Positions 7,238 through 16,921 are shown, numbered from the stretch's first letter. The stretch is 35,031 bases of DNA from JBGSYN01 sp041750975 (GCA_041750975.1 JBGSYN010000184.1:1-35031), one strand, 5' to 3'. Notes: a model not told the origin generated them from the sequence alone. Numbers and translations: made by a program.

Positions 7238-8059
7238 TCAGGCGTTGATTCGCCTGTAGCGTGCCAGGATGAAGCTGTAGACCGCAAAGGCAAGCAGCCC
7301 GAGGGCCACGATGCCCAGCAGAATCCAGCCGAATGGCTGCTGCTGCAAGGCACTCAGAGCACCGCCTAGCCCGCGCGCTTCCGAGGGGTCGGCTTGATAT
7401 GCGGCGACCAAGAAAAAACCGCCGATGATCAGAAAGGTGACGCCTCGGGCAGAAAGACCGAACTGCGCGGTGCGGCGCATCCAATTCTCCCGTCCGCGCA
7501 TATCCAGGTATTTCTCGAACTTGGCCTTCGCTGCTTTGACGAAATGCGTGATGCCGACGCCGATGACGATCAAGCCGAGGATGCCGACCAACCATTGGCC
7601 GTAGGGCTGGCTCAGCAATTTGGCGGTGATGTCGGAGTTACCGCCACCCCCACTGCTACCGCCTCCACCGACCAAGGCCGGAAAGATCAGCGACAGAGCG
7701 AAATAGGCGAGCAGTACATTGGTTATGCCGCTGATGACGAGCCCTATCCGGGTGGCGATGCCTTTGGCGTCGTTGCCATGACCGTCCGCGTCCTGAAAGC
7801 CCTGAATGAACCGCCAAACTGCATAGCAGACGAGACCGAGTGCGACCAATCCGAGAAGCACCTGTCCAAAAGGAGCCTCGAGCATCTTCTGCAAGGCCCC
7901 CTTGGTGTCGGTCGTCTGGCCGCCGCCGCCCCAGGCAGCAAGCAGCGCCAGATAGCCGACGACGATATAGACGAAGCCGCGGGCGGCATAGCCGACTCTG
8001 GCCGCGGGCTCGAGCCAATCTCCGGCTTCATCGGCAGCCCGGCTTGCGACATCGGCCAT
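7238..8059 (-). CDS. DUF1206 domain membrane protein
   Basis: This is a 273-residue integral membrane protein built from three similar modules of two transmembrane helices each. Each module starts with a G(Y/L/F)xARG(F/V) turn: VGYAARGFVYIVVGYLALL near residue 26, RIGLVISGITNVLLAYFAL in the middle, and AQFGLSARGVTFLIIGGFF near residue 205. Each closes with a PFGxxLLG or PYGQWLVG motif and a helix ending in a short basic segment. This is the DUF1206 pattern; the function is unknown. A glycine-rich cytosolic or periplasmic loop (GGGGSSGGGG) sits near residue 135. I choose the ATG at 8059, which has GGGGTGA at good spacing; a GTG two codons upstream (8065) is also possible. It is transcribed divergently from the dpp operon. 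Confidence 0.92.
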   Translation of the reverse strand: MADVASRAADEAGDWLEPAARVGYAARGFVYIVVGYLALLAAWGGGGQTTDTKGALQKMLEAPFGQVLLGLVALGLVCYAVWRFIQGFQDADGHGNDAKGIATRIGLVISGITNVLLAYFALSLIFPALVGGGGSSGGGGNSDITAKLLSQPYGQWLVGILGLIVIGVGITHFVKAAKAKFEKYLDMRGRENWMRRTAQFGLSARGVTFLIIGGFFLVAAYQADPSEARGLGGALSALQQQPFGWILLGIVALGLLAFAVYSFILARYRRINA

Positions 8060-8275
8060 GCTCACCCCATCTCAGAATAGAAGTTGTAGGATAGATAGGA
8101 CGCTAACCAAAGCCGAAGCGCAGAGTTCCTTGAATATAATGATTCTAGCACGGGTGGCTACAGTCCCGTCACGCAATTTCTTGCAATGCGCCTATTCCCA
8201 AATGCGTCAGGATACGCGAAAACGATTGCACACAATCGGCGAACATGCCGATGGGCAAAAAATCGGGAGATACCA

Positions 8276-9877
8276 ATGCGAGTAAAGTGCCTGCTTGGGT
8301 TGAGTGCTGCGGCCGTAGCGCTGACCATGGCTGCGCCGGCGTTAGCACAGCAGAAGACTTTGATCTATTGTTCAGAGGGAAGCCCCGAAGGCTTCAACCC
8401 CGCTTTCTATACGGCGGGCACGACGTTCGATGCCTCCTCACGGCAGGTTTTCGACCAGCTTATCGAATTTGTCCATGGCACCACCGAGGTCGGCCCGGGC
8501 CTCGCCGAAAGCTGGGAAGTTTCGGATGACGGCCTGGAATACACCTTCAATCTGCGCCAAGGTGTGAAGTTCCATTCCAACAGCAGTTTCACGCCGACGC
8601 GTGATTTCAACGCCGACGACGTCATCTTCAGTTTCGAGCGACAGGGCGACCCCGAGAACCCCTATCACAACGTGTCGAACGGCACATACGAATACTACAA
8701 TAGCATGTCGATGCCCGACCTGATCGACCATATCGAGAAGGTCGACGACTACATGGTCAAGTTCGTGCTGACACGACCGGAAGCGCCGATGATCGCCAAT
8801 CTCGGTATGGATTTCGCTTCCATTTTTTCGGCTGAATATGCTGACGCCATGATGGAAGCGGGCACGCCGGAGAAGGTCGATCAAGAGCCGATCGGTACGG
8901 GACCCTTCCAGTTCGTAGGCTATCAGAAGGACGCTGTGATCCGCTATCAGGCCAATCCCGACTATTGGCAGGGTGCGCCAGCGATCGACAATCTGGTCTT
9001 TGCGATCACGCCCGATGCCTCGGTGCGCTATCAGAAGCTCCAGGCCGGCGAATGCCATGTCATGCCCTATCCGAACCCATCAGATGTTGAGGCCATGAAG
9101 GCTGATCCTAGCATTCAGGTGCTTGAGCAGGAAGGGCTGAATGTCGGCTATCTCGCCTACAACACGCAGATGCCGCCCTTCGACGACCCGACGGTGCGCA
9201 AGGCGCTGAACATGGCAATCGACAAGAACGCTATTGTCGAGGCCGTCTTCCAGGGCTCGGCCAAGGTCGCGACAAACCCGATCCCGCCGACGATCTGGTC
9301 ATATGACGACAGTATCCAGGACGATCCTTACGATCCCGAGGCGGCAAAGCAGATGCTCGAGGAGGCAGGTGTCACGGACCTCTCGACATCGATCTGGGCC
9401 ATGCCGGTGCAGCGTCCCTATAATCCGAATGCCCGGCGCATGGCCGAATTGATTCAGGAGGACTGGAGCAAGATCGGCGTCAACGCGGATATCGTCACCT
9501 ATGAGTGGGGCGAATATCTCGAGCGCTCCAAGGCGACGGATCGAGACGGCGCCGTACTCCTGGGCTGGACCGGCGACAATGGCGATCCCGACAACTTCCT
9601 TGCCGTGCTGCTGGGCTGCGACGGTGTCGGTGGCGCGAACCGCGCCCAATGGTGCTACGAGCCCTTCGAAGAGGTTATCCAGGAGGCGAAGTCCGCGACC
9701 AGCCGGGAAGATCGCGTAGCACTCTACCAAGAGGCTCAGGAGATCTTCAAGGAGCAAGCCCCCTGGGCGACCATCGCCCACTCCATCGTCTATATGCCGA
9801 TGCGCCAGGAGGTCACCGGCTACAAGATCGATCCCTTCGGCGGGCACGTCTTCTACGGCGTCGATCTCGAAGGCTGA
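8276..9877 (+). CDS. dppA: Dipeptide-type ABC transporter substrate-binding protein, copy 1
   Basis: This is a 533-residue family-5 periplasmic binding protein. A clear Sec signal peptide (MRVKCLLGLSAAAVALTMA, cleavage after APALA) precedes a mature protein starting QQKTLIYCSEGSPEGFNP, the typical DppA N-terminus, followed by the family motif GLAESWEVSDDGLEYTFNLR and the SxR-type FDASSRQVFDQL. It binds peptides, or possibly related small molecules, in the periplasm and delivers them to the permeases encoded downstream. The ATG at 8276 is chosen because it starts the signal peptide and follows GGGAGA; the longer open frame from 8186 has no signal-like N-terminus. It is the first of two tandem paralogues heading the dpp operon, and divergent from the DUF1206 gene. 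Confidence 0.95.
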   Translation: MRVKCLLGLSAAAVALTMAAPALAQQKTLIYCSEGSPEGFNPAFYTAGTTFDASSRQVFDQLIEFVHGTTEVGPGLAESWEVSDDGLEYTFNLRQGVKFHSNSSFTPTRDFNADDVIFSFERQGDPENPYHNVSNGTYEYYNSMSMPDLIDHIEKVDDYMVKFVLTRPEAPMIANLGMDFASIFSAEYADAMMEAGTPEKVDQEPIGTGPFQFVGYQKDAVIRYQANPDYWQGAPAIDNLVFAITPDASVRYQKLQAGECHVMPYPNPSDVEAMKADPSIQVLEQEGLNVGYLAYNTQMPPFDDPTVRKALNMAIDKNAIVEAVFQGSAKVATNPIPPTIWSYDDSIQDDPYDPEAAKQMLEEAGVTDLSTSIWAMPVQRPYNPNARRMAELIQEDWSKIGVNADIVTYEWGEYLERSKATDRDGAVLLGWTGDNGDPDNFLAVLLGCDGVGGANRAQWCYEPFEEVIQEAKSATSREDRVALYQEAQEIFKEQAPWATIAHSIVYMPMRQEVTGYKIDPFGGHVFYGVDLEG

Positions 9878-10071
9878 TTCTGTTCGAAGCGGGGCTGCGG
9901 GCAGGTCATCGACCTATTCGCGGCCTCGTCCGCTGCCACCGAAACTCCTGATCCCTCGGCTATCGGCCAAGGGTGCTGATGGCCGAAGCGACGCACCCCA
10001 TAGGGTGACTATTTCCGGAGGGTGCGGGGCCGCTACCTTTACAGGTTGCGCAAGCGGCAATGGAGTTTTGC

Positions 10072-11697
10072 ATGAAAATCGGTGGAAATAATACCGCGGT
10101 TTTTCGAACTATTCTCGTAATTGGCTTAGCAGGCGTTCACCTCGCGACTGCGCCACCTTCCCAAGCACAGCAGAAGACATTGATTTATTGTTCGGAGGGC
10201 AGTCCTGAGGGCTTCGATCCGGCAGTTTATACTTCTGGCACAACAATCGACGCGTCCTCACGCCAGATCTACGACAAACTCATCCATTTCGAGTTGGGCA
10301 CTACGAACATTATACCGGGTCTGGCCGAAAGTTGGGAGATCTCGGACGACGGATTGGAATACACGTTCAATCTACGGCGAGGTGTGAAGTACCATTCGAA
10401 TGAGAATTTCACCCCGACACGGGATTTCAACGCCGAGGATGTCATCTTCAATTTCGAGCGGCAAGGCGATCCCGAACACCCCTACAATCAGGGCTCGCAA
10501 AACAGCTACGAATACTACAACAGCATGTCGATGCCCGAGCTTATCGACCGCATCGAAAAGGTCGACGACTATACCGTCAAGTTCGTCCTGACCCGCCCTT
10601 CCGCACCCATGATCTCCAATCTCGGCATGGATTTCGCTGCGGTCCTGTCCAAGGAATATGCGGACGCCATGATCGAGGCCGGCACACCCGAAAAGGTCAA
10701 TCTCGAGCCTATCGGCACCGGCCCCTTCGTCTTTGCTGGGTATCAGGAAGACAGCGTGATCCGCTACACGGCAAACCAGAATTATTGGCGCGGAAAAGCG
10801 TCCATCGACAATCTCGCTTTTGCGATCACGCCCGACGCGTCCGTGCGTTATCAGAAGCTCCAGGCCGGGGAATGCCACGTCATGGCTTTTCCGAACCCGG
10901 GCGATATCGAGGCCATGAAGGCGCAGCCCGAACTCACCGTCCTGGAGAAGGAAGGGCTCAATATCGGATATGTGGCCTACAACACCCAGATTCCGCCCTT
11001 CGATAATCAACAGGTTCGCAAAGCCCTGAACATGGCCATCAACAAGGATGCCATCCTCGAGGCGGTTTACCAGGGCTCCGGTATCAGAGCCAAGAACCCG
11101 ATACCGCCCGCGGTCTGGTCCTACAATGACGCGATCGAGGATGACCCCTACGACCCCGAAACCGCGAAAATAATGCTGGAAGAGGCCGGCGTCACGGGTT
11201 TCAAGACCAGGATCTGGGCGATGCCCGTGCAACGGTCCTACAACCCGAATGCGCGACGCATGGCCGAGTTGATCCAGGCCGACTGGGATCGGGTCGGCGT
11301 CGAAGCCGAGATCGTCACCTATGAATGGGGCAAATATCTCGAGCGCGCGAAGGATCTGGACCGGGACGGGGCCTTGCTATTGGGCACCACAAGTGACAAT
11401 GGTGATCCGGACAATATACTAGGCAGGCTCCTAGTCTGTGACGGTATCGGCGGCTCGAATGTGGCGCAGTGGTGCGATCAGCAGTTCGACAAGCTCATTC
11501 AGCAGGCCAGAATTGAAATCGACCATGAAAAACGTGTCGAACTTTATGAGCGAGCACAGGTTGTCTTCAAGGAGAAGGCTCCCTGGGCCACGATTGCGCA
11601 CTCGGTCGTCTTTCAACCTATCCGTCAGGAGGTCAAGAACTACAAGATCGATCCTTTCGGCGGACACGTCTTTTACGGCGTCGATCTCGAAGGCTGA
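10072..11697 (+). CDS. dppA: Dipeptide-type ABC transporter substrate-binding protein, copy 2
   Basis: This is a 541-residue family-5 binding protein, closely similar to its neighbour over the whole mature chain (QQKTLIYCSEGSPEGFDP, GLAESWEISDDGLEYTFNLR, the shared ending YKIDPFGGHVFYGVDLEG). Its signal peptide is different and longer (MKIGGNNTAVFRTILVIG, cleavage near PPSQA). The ATG at 10072 is preferred over one at 10060 because GGAG lies six bases upstream. The 195-base gap after copy 1 has no visible gene. Copy 2 uses somewhat more AT-rich and irregular codons at its beginning. A tandem duplicate suggests the transporter uses two receptors with different specificity. Confidence 0.95.
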   Translation: MKIGGNNTAVFRTILVIGLAGVHLATAPPSQAQQKTLIYCSEGSPEGFDPAVYTSGTTIDASSRQIYDKLIHFELGTTNIIPGLAESWEISDDGLEYTFNLRRGVKYHSNENFTPTRDFNAEDVIFNFERQGDPEHPYNQGSQNSYEYYNSMSMPELIDRIEKVDDYTVKFVLTRPSAPMISNLGMDFAAVLSKEYADAMIEAGTPEKVNLEPIGTGPFVFAGYQEDSVIRYTANQNYWRGKASIDNLAFAITPDASVRYQKLQAGECHVMAFPNPGDIEAMKAQPELTVLEKEGLNIGYVAYNTQIPPFDNQQVRKALNMAINKDAILEAVYQGSGIRAKNPIPPAVWSYNDAIEDDPYDPETAKIMLEEAGVTGFKTRIWAMPVQRSYNPNARRMAELIQADWDRVGVEAEIVTYEWGKYLERAKDLDRDGALLLGTTSDNGDPDNILGRLLVCDGIGGSNVAQWCDQQFDKLIQQARIEIDHEKRVELYERAQVVFKEKAPWATIAHSVVFQPIRQEVKNYKIDPFGGHVFYGVDLEG

Positions 11698-11762
11698 TCC
11701 CATCGGACAGGCGGCGGGCGGGTCCTGGACCTGTTTGTCGCCCGCTCAGGTGACTGAACTCG

Positions 11763-12773
11763 TTGTTTAATTTCCTTCTCCGCAAATTGGGACTGCTGCT
11801 GCCGACATTCATCGGCGTAACAATTGCGAGCTTCACCTTCATTCGTCTGTTGCCAGGCGATCCGATTACCTTGCTTGCAGGCGAGCGGGGCGTGTCGCCG
11901 GAGCGCTATCAGGAACTGGTGGCACAATTCGGTTACGACCGCCCGATCGTCGTTCAATATCTGGATTACCTCTGGAACCTCGTGCAGGGCGATCTCGGCA
12001 CGTCGGTCACGACCAAAGTGCCGGTACTGACGGAATTCCTGGCGCGATTCCCGGCGACCATCGAGCTGTCGTTCGCGGCCGTGCTCTTCGCCATCGTGAT
12101 CGGCTTGCCCGCCGGCGTGATCGCAGGCGTAAAGCGTGGCTCGTTCTTCGACCACTCGGTGATGGGCGTCTCGCTTGCCGGCTATTCGATGCCGATCTTC
12201 TGGTGGGGCCTGCTGCTGATCATCCTTTTTTCGGGTATCCTCGGCTGGACTCCGGTTTCAGGCAGGATCTCGCTCCTCTATTTCATCCAGCCCGTTACGG
12301 GCTTCATGCTGATCGACACGTTGCTGGCGGGGGATATCGCCGCCTTCTGGTCGGCGGTGCATCATCTCATTCTCCCCGCTATCGTGCTGGGCACGATTCC
12401 GATGGCCGTCATCGCCCGACAGACTCGATCCGCCATGCTCGAGGTGCTGAGCGAGGACTACATCCGCACGGCGCGGGCCAAGGGCTTGTCGCCCTGGCGC
12501 GTCATCATGGTGCACGCCCTGCGCAACGCACTGATCACGGTGGTCACGGTAATCGGTCTCCAGATCGGCGTGCTGCTTGCCGGGGCCATTCTCACGGAGA
12601 CGATTTTCGCCTGGCCCGGTATCGGCAAATGGATGATCGATTCGATCTTTCGCCGCGACTACCCCTCGGTCCAGGGCGGTCTGCTGCTGATCGCCTCGAT
12701 CGTCATGATCGTCAATCTGATCGTCGATTTGACCTATGGTTTGATCAATCCCCGCATCCGACATCAGCACTGA
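11763..12773 (+). CDS. dppB: Dipeptide-type ABC transporter permease DppB
   Basis: This is a 336-residue inner-membrane permease of the DppB/OppB family, with six transmembrane helices. It has the N-terminal LLRKLGLLLPTFIGVTIASF, the periplasmic LPGDPITLL segment, and the cytoplasmic EAA loop (EDYIRTARAKGLSPWRVI at about 235-253) that contacts the ATPases. The start is a TTG at 11763 (TTG TTT AAT TTC CTT), with AGGTGA nine bases upstream; no ATG or GTG gives the proper N-terminus. It begins 65 bases after the second binding protein and is followed by dppC after three bases. Confidence 0.95.
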   Translation: MFNFLLRKLGLLLPTFIGVTIASFTFIRLLPGDPITLLAGERGVSPERYQELVAQFGYDRPIVVQYLDYLWNLVQGDLGTSVTTKVPVLTEFLARFPATIELSFAAVLFAIVIGLPAGVIAGVKRGSFFDHSVMGVSLAGYSMPIFWWGLLLIILFSGILGWTPVSGRISLLYFIQPVTGFMLIDTLLAGDIAAFWSAVHHLILPAIVLGTIPMAVIARQTRSAMLEVLSEDYIRTARAKGLSPWRVIMVHALRNALITVVTVIGLQIGVLLAGAILTETIFAWPGIGKWMIDSIFRRDYPSVQGGLLLIASIVMIVNLIVDLTYGLINPRIRHQH

Positions 12774-12776
12774 GCC

Positions 12777-13685
12777 ATGGCCACAAAAGCGGTATCTCCA
12801 CCCAGCGTCAAACCCGGCACTTTCGGCTTTGCACTTTGGGAATTCTGGCGCTATCTGCGCGAAAACCGGGGTGCCGTGATCGGCCTCTATTTTCTGATTT
12901 TCATCGTCATCGTAGCCCTCTCCGCCGATCTGATCGCCCCTTTCGGTCCGGCCGACCAGAATCGCGAATTGATCCTGATCCCGCCGTTCTGGGAAGAGGG
13001 CGGCCGGTGGCCCTACATTCTCGGCACCGATGCCGTCGGCCGCGATCTGCTCTCGCGAATCATTTACGGGGCGAGGCTGTCGCTCCTGATCGGCTGCGTC
13101 GTCGTCGTCATCTCGGTTTTCCTCGGGGTCTCGTTGGGGCTGCTCGCGGGGTACTACCGTGGTTTCGTCGAGACCGCGATCATGCGGACGATGGATGTCA
13201 TTCTGGCCTTTCCGAGCCTGCTCCTGGCGTTGGGTCTGGTCGCCATTCTAGGCCCGGACCTGATCAACGCGATGTTCGCGATTGCGATCGTCCTCACCCC
13301 CCATTTCGTGAGGCTGACGCGGGCCAATGTGATCGATCAGTCCGGCCGGGAATATGTCATCGCCAGCCGGCTCGTAGGTGCTAGCGATTTCCGGCTGATG
13401 ACCAACGCCATTTTGCCCAACTGCATGGCGCCGCTGATCGTCCAGGCGACGCTGTCTTTCTCCTCCGCCATTCTGGACGCCGCGGCCCTCGGCTTTCTCG
13501 GCATGGGGGCGCAGCCGCCGACGCCCGAATGGGGTGCGATGCTGGCCGAGGCCCGCGAGTTCATCCTCAGTGCCTGGTGGGTCGTGACCTTTCCGGGTGT
13601 CGCCATTCTTCTAACCGTGCTTGCCATCAACGTCTTCGGCGACGGCCTGCGTGACGCGCTCGATCCCAAGATGAAGCGGACCTGA
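12777..13685 (+). CDS. dppC: Dipeptide-type ABC transporter permease DppC
   Basis: This is a 302-residue permease partner of DppB. It shows the DppC hallmarks: an N-terminal OppC-like segment (LWEFWRYLRENRGAVIGLYF), the periplasmic HPLGTD-like ILGTDAVGRDLLSRIIYGAR motif at about residues 78-97, the coupling EAA loop GREYVIASRLVGASDFRLM near 190-208, and the late GFLGMGAQPPTPEWGAML motif before the last helix. Six membrane helices are visible. It starts three bases after dppB and is followed by dppD after five bases, so it is one transcriptional unit. Confidence 0.96.
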   Translation: MATKAVSPPSVKPGTFGFALWEFWRYLRENRGAVIGLYFLIFIVIVALSADLIAPFGPADQNRELILIPPFWEEGGRWPYILGTDAVGRDLLSRIIYGARLSLLIGCVVVVISVFLGVSLGLLAGYYRGFVETAIMRTMDVILAFPSLLLALGLVAILGPDLINAMFAIAIVLTPHFVRLTRANVIDQSGREYVIASRLVGASDFRLMTNAILPNCMAPLIVQATLSFSSAILDAAALGFLGMGAQPPTPEWGAMLAEAREFILSAWWVVTFPGVAILLTVLAINVFGDGLRDALDPKMKRT

Positions 13686-13690
13686 CGGCG

Positions 13691-14695
13691 ATGGCGAGCC
13701 TGCTCGAGATCCGCAACCTGACCGTAAGTTTTGCCACGGCCTCGGGCAGTTTCACCGCCGTCGAGGCGGTCGACGTCACCGTGGAGGCCGGGGAAATCCT
13801 CGCCATCGTCGGTGAGTCCGGTTCCGGCAAATCAGTCTCGATGATGGCCTTGATGGACCTGCTGCCCTGGACCGCCACCGTCACCGCGGATTTGATGGCG
13901 TTCGAGGGGCATGATCTTCGTCAGATGTCGGCCCGTCAGCGGCGTCAGATCTATGGCAAGGACATGGCCATGATCTTCCAGGAGCCGATGTCGAGCCTCA
14001 ATCCGTGTTTCACCGTCGGTGCTCAGATCGACGAAGTCATTCGCAGGCATCTGGGCGGCTCCGGTCGGTCACGGCGCGAGCGCGCGCTCGATCTTCTGGG
14101 CAAGGTCGGCATCCCGGACCCGAAGCGCCGCTATTATTCCCACCCGCATCAGATGTCGGGCGGGATGAGCCAGCGCGTGATGATCGCGATGGCGCTCGCC
14201 TGCGACCCGAAGCTGCTGATCGCCGACGAGCCGACGACGGCACTCGATGTCACCATCCAGGCGCAGATCCTCGATCTTTTGCGCGAGATTCAGGCCGAAC
14301 GGCAGATGGGCCTCATCCTCATCACGCATGACATGGGCGTGGTTGCCGAGACCGCGCATCGCGTTGCGGTTCACTATGCCGGCTGGCGGGTGGAAATGCA
14401 GCCCGTCCGCCCGCTTTTCCGTGCGCCGAGGCATCCCTATACGGCGGCGCTGCTCGCGGCACTGCCCGAGAAGGCGAGCAAGCGCAGCCGCCTGCCGACG
14501 ATTGCAGGCGTCGTGCCGGGCCAACACAACCGGCCCGAAGGCTGTCTGTTCGCGCCGCGTTGCGGTCGCGCACAGGCGAATTGCGACACCACCATTCCTT
14601 ATGCCGAGCCCGGCGATCCGACCGGAACACGCTGTCTCTATCCGCTCGACGATACCGCTGAGCGCGAGGCCATGATTGCGGGTGTTTCGGCATGA
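13691..14695 (+). CDS. dppD: Dipeptide-type ABC transporter ATPase DppD
   Basis: This is a 334-residue ATP-binding subunit. Walker A is GESGSGKS at about residues 42-49, the Q-loop region is MAMIFQEPMSSLNPC, the signature is MSGGMSQRVMIAMALA near 155-170, Walker B is LLIADEPTTALD, and the H-loop is ITHDMGVV. The C-terminal oligopeptide-transporter extension with a cysteine cluster (CLFAPRC...C...C), which in relatives can hold an iron-sulfur cluster, is present. The segment after the H-loop reads VHYAGWRVEMQPV, where relatives usually have MYAGxxVExG, a small deviation. Its stop overlaps the dppF start by four bases (ATGA). Confidence 0.96.
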   Translation: MASLLEIRNLTVSFATASGSFTAVEAVDVTVEAGEILAIVGESGSGKSVSMMALMDLLPWTATVTADLMAFEGHDLRQMSARQRRQIYGKDMAMIFQEPMSSLNPCFTVGAQIDEVIRRHLGGSGRSRRERALDLLGKVGIPDPKRRYYSHPHQMSGGMSQRVMIAMALACDPKLLIADEPTTALDVTIQAQILDLLREIQAERQMGLILITHDMGVVAETAHRVAVHYAGWRVEMQPVRPLFRAPRHPYTAALLAALPEKASKRSRLPTIAGVVPGQHNRPEGCLFAPRCGRAQANCDTTIPYAEPGDPTGTRCLYPLDDTAEREAMIAGVSA

Positions 14696-15711
14696 GCCAG
14701 TCTCCGGGCAAGGCATCGCGGTTCGGCAAGCCGCTCGTGATCGGGCAGGATCTCAGCCAGGTTTACGGCGAGGTCCGGGCACTCAACGGAGTCAGCTTCG
14801 AGCTCGATCAAGGGGAGACCCTCGCGGTCGTCGGCGAATCGGGTTGCGGCAAGTCCACGCTCGCACGCATTTTGACGATGATCGAGACGCCTTCATCCGG
14901 CCGGCTGAGTATCGAGGGCGACGAGATCACCTCGGAGAGCAAGCGGCCGAGCCAGGCGCTGCGCCGCAAGGTGCAGATCGTCTTCCAAAATCCTTACGGC
15001 TCGCTCAATCCGAGGAAGACCATCGCCTCGACGCTGGAAGAGCCGCTCCTGCTGAACACCAAGCAGGGCCGGTCCGAGCGGCGCGAACGGGTATTGATGA
15101 TGCTCGACAAGGTGGGGATGCGTCCCGAGCATGCCGACCGCTATCCGCATATGTTTTCCGGTGGCCAGCGCCAGCGTGTCGCCGTGGCGCGGGCGCTGAT
15201 GCTGGAGCCGAGGATCCTGGTATTGGATGAGCCGGTCTCGGCGCTGGATCTCTCGATCCAGGCCCAAGTCCTTAACATGCTGGCCGATCTGCAAGAGGAA
15301 TTCGATCTTACCTACGTCTTCATCTCGCACGACCTTTCGGTCGTGCGCCACATCGCCGACAAGGTCATGGTGATGTATTTCGGCCGTGCTGTGGAAATGG
15401 GCGATAGCGAGGCGGTTTTCGCCGCACCGCGGCATCCTTATACGCATGCGCTGTTCTCGGCGACGCCCGCCGCCGATCCGGAGCGTAAGGGCGAACGGGT
15501 CCGGCTCAAGGGCGAACCGCCATCGCCCCTTAACCCACCGCCAGGCTGCCCGTTCGCGCCGCGCTGCCCACGCCGTCAGGATTTGTGCGACGAGAAACGG
15601 CCGGATCTGCTGCCTCATTCCGGAGCACTTGCCGCCTGTCACTTTCCTCTGACCGAGGGCCTGGTCGGCGAGGGGCCGGGACAACAGCGAAGGACAGCCG
15701 AAGTCCACTGA
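14692..15711 (+). CDS. dppF: Dipeptide-type ABC transporter ATPase DppF
   Basis: This is a 339-residue second ATPase of the transporter. Walker A is GESGCGKST near residue 50, the Q-loop is VQIVFQNPYGSLNPRKT, the signature is FSGGQRQRVAVARALM, Walker B is ILVLDEPVSALD and the H-loop is ISHDLSVVRHIAD. The C-terminal extension carries PPPGCPFAPRCPRRQDLC...C. It pairs with DppD to drive import through DppB and DppC. It is translationally coupled to dppD by a four-base overlap and is the last gene of the operon; the CDF transporter starts 94 bases later and may or may not be cotranscribed. Confidence 0.96.
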   Translation: MSQSPGKASRFGKPLVIGQDLSQVYGEVRALNGVSFELDQGETLAVVGESGCGKSTLARILTMIETPSSGRLSIEGDEITSESKRPSQALRRKVQIVFQNPYGSLNPRKTIASTLEEPLLLNTKQGRSERRERVLMMLDKVGMRPEHADRYPHMFSGGQRQRVAVARALMLEPRILVLDEPVSALDLSIQAQVLNMLADLQEEFDLTYVFISHDLSVVRHIADKVMVMYFGRAVEMGDSEAVFAAPRHPYTHALFSATPAADPERKGERVRLKGEPPSPLNPPPGCPFAPRCPRRQDLCDEKRPDLLPHSGALAACHFPLTEGLVGEGPGQQRRTAEVH

Positions 15712-15805
15712 CCGAGTTGATGCTCGTCAAGCAGCCGTGCAGGCCTTGACCGCTATCGGCTGCAGGGTTCAGGCAGCAGCAACCATCACAGATACTGAAG
15801 GCTTC

Positions 15806-16807
15806 ATGAGCGCGCATCACGGCCATCACGACCACCATCATGGCGACCCGGGCGACAAGCGCGTGCTCTGGGCCGTCGGCGTCAATATGCTGTTGACCAT
15901 GGCGCAGATCATCGGCGGGATTTTTGCCGGAAGCCTGTCGTTGATCGCCGACGCGCTGCACAATTTCAGTGACGCGATCTCCCTCGGCATCGCCTTCGCG
16001 GCACGACGCATCGCCCGTCGTCCCTCCAGCAAAACCATGACGTTCGGCTATGTACGCGCCGAGGTGGTGGCCGCATTGATCAACTACACGACCTTGATCG
16101 TGGTCGGCCTTTATCTCGTCTATGAAGCGGTGATGCGGTTTTTCGCACCGGAACCGGTCGCGGGCTGGCTCATCGTCATCATTGCCGGCATCGCTCTTGC
16201 GGTCGACCTCGTGACGGCGCTTTTGACCTACGCGCTCTCCAAGGAGAGCATGAATATCCGCGCCGCCTTTCTCCATAATGTCGCCGACGCGCTAGGCTCG
16301 ATCGGCGTGATCGTCGCCGGCACGCTCATCATCCTTTATGACTGGGCGATCGTCGATCCGATCGTCACCCTGATGATCGCGGGCTATATCCTCTGGATGG
16401 CATTTGCCGAAATCGGCGGCTCGATCCGTCTGCTCATGCTCGGCACGCCGCCGGGTATCGATATCGCCGAGGTTGTCGAAAGTCTTCGAGGGGTCGAAGG
16501 CGTTCAGGGCGTCCATCACGTCCACCTCTGGGCCATCGACGAACGGCAGAATGCGCTCGAAGCCCACATCGTCGTCGCCGACGAAACGGGCAGGAATGCC
16601 GACATGGTCAAGGCCCGGATCAAGGAACTCGTTCATGAGCGGTTCGCGATCCGCCATACCACGCTGGAATTGGAACGGCCTTCGAGTTCTTGCGATGGCG
16701 ACGACGCCAAGGTCATCGGTCATGCGATCGCCGCGGCCGACGATCACGCCGGCGATGAGGATTCAAAGGGTCGAGTTGATCGAGTCAGGGAATCCTCTCA
16801 CGTCTGA
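15806..16807 (+). CDS. Cation diffusion facilitator (zinc-type CDF exporter)
   Basis: This is a 333-residue CDF protein of the CzcD/ZitB type that exports divalent cations, probably Zn2+, in exchange for protons. A His-rich N-terminus (SAHHGHHDHHHGDPGD) precedes six membrane helices. The metal site residues are visible in helix II (LHNFSDA, His52 and Asp56) and helix V (FLHNVADALG, His157 and Asp161), the His-Asp/His-Asp pattern typical of zinc transporters. A cytoplasmic domain follows (VQGVHHVHLWAID near 245-257). The ATG at 15806 is chosen because the His-rich start follows GAAGG; the frame opens earlier at 15737 without support. The C-terminal tail is longer than usual and acidic/basic (DDHAGDEDSKGR). 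Confidence 0.94.
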   Translation: MSAHHGHHDHHHGDPGDKRVLWAVGVNMLLTMAQIIGGIFAGSLSLIADALHNFSDAISLGIAFAARRIARRPSSKTMTFGYVRAEVVAALINYTTLIVVGLYLVYEAVMRFFAPEPVAGWLIVIIAGIALAVDLVTALLTYALSKESMNIRAAFLHNVADALGSIGVIVAGTLIILYDWAIVDPIVTLMIAGYILWMAFAEIGGSIRLLMLGTPPGIDIAEVVESLRGVEGVQGVHHVHLWAIDERQNALEAHIVVADETGRNADMVKARIKELVHERFAIRHTTLELERPSSSCDGDDAKVIGHAIAAADDHAGDEDSKGRVDRVRESSHV

Positions 16808-16921
16808 ATTTGAGCCTGAAATCGATCCCGACCTGTCTGGCGCCCGGTCCAACAAGATTCTCTGAGGCCCCTAGAAGACGGCAAGCGCCTGGTCAGGGCA
16901 CTCGTTTTGCAGAGGCCAAAC

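Noticed and set aside
8129..8140. TATAAT at 8135-8140 as the dpp promoter
   Set aside because: The -10 match is perfect, but no acceptable -35 element lies 16-18 bases upstream, so it is not listed as a feature.
15731..15763. GCAGCCG/CGGCTGC inverted repeat after dppF as a terminator
   Set aside because: The stem is only 7 bases with a 19-base loop and no T-run on the plus strand.
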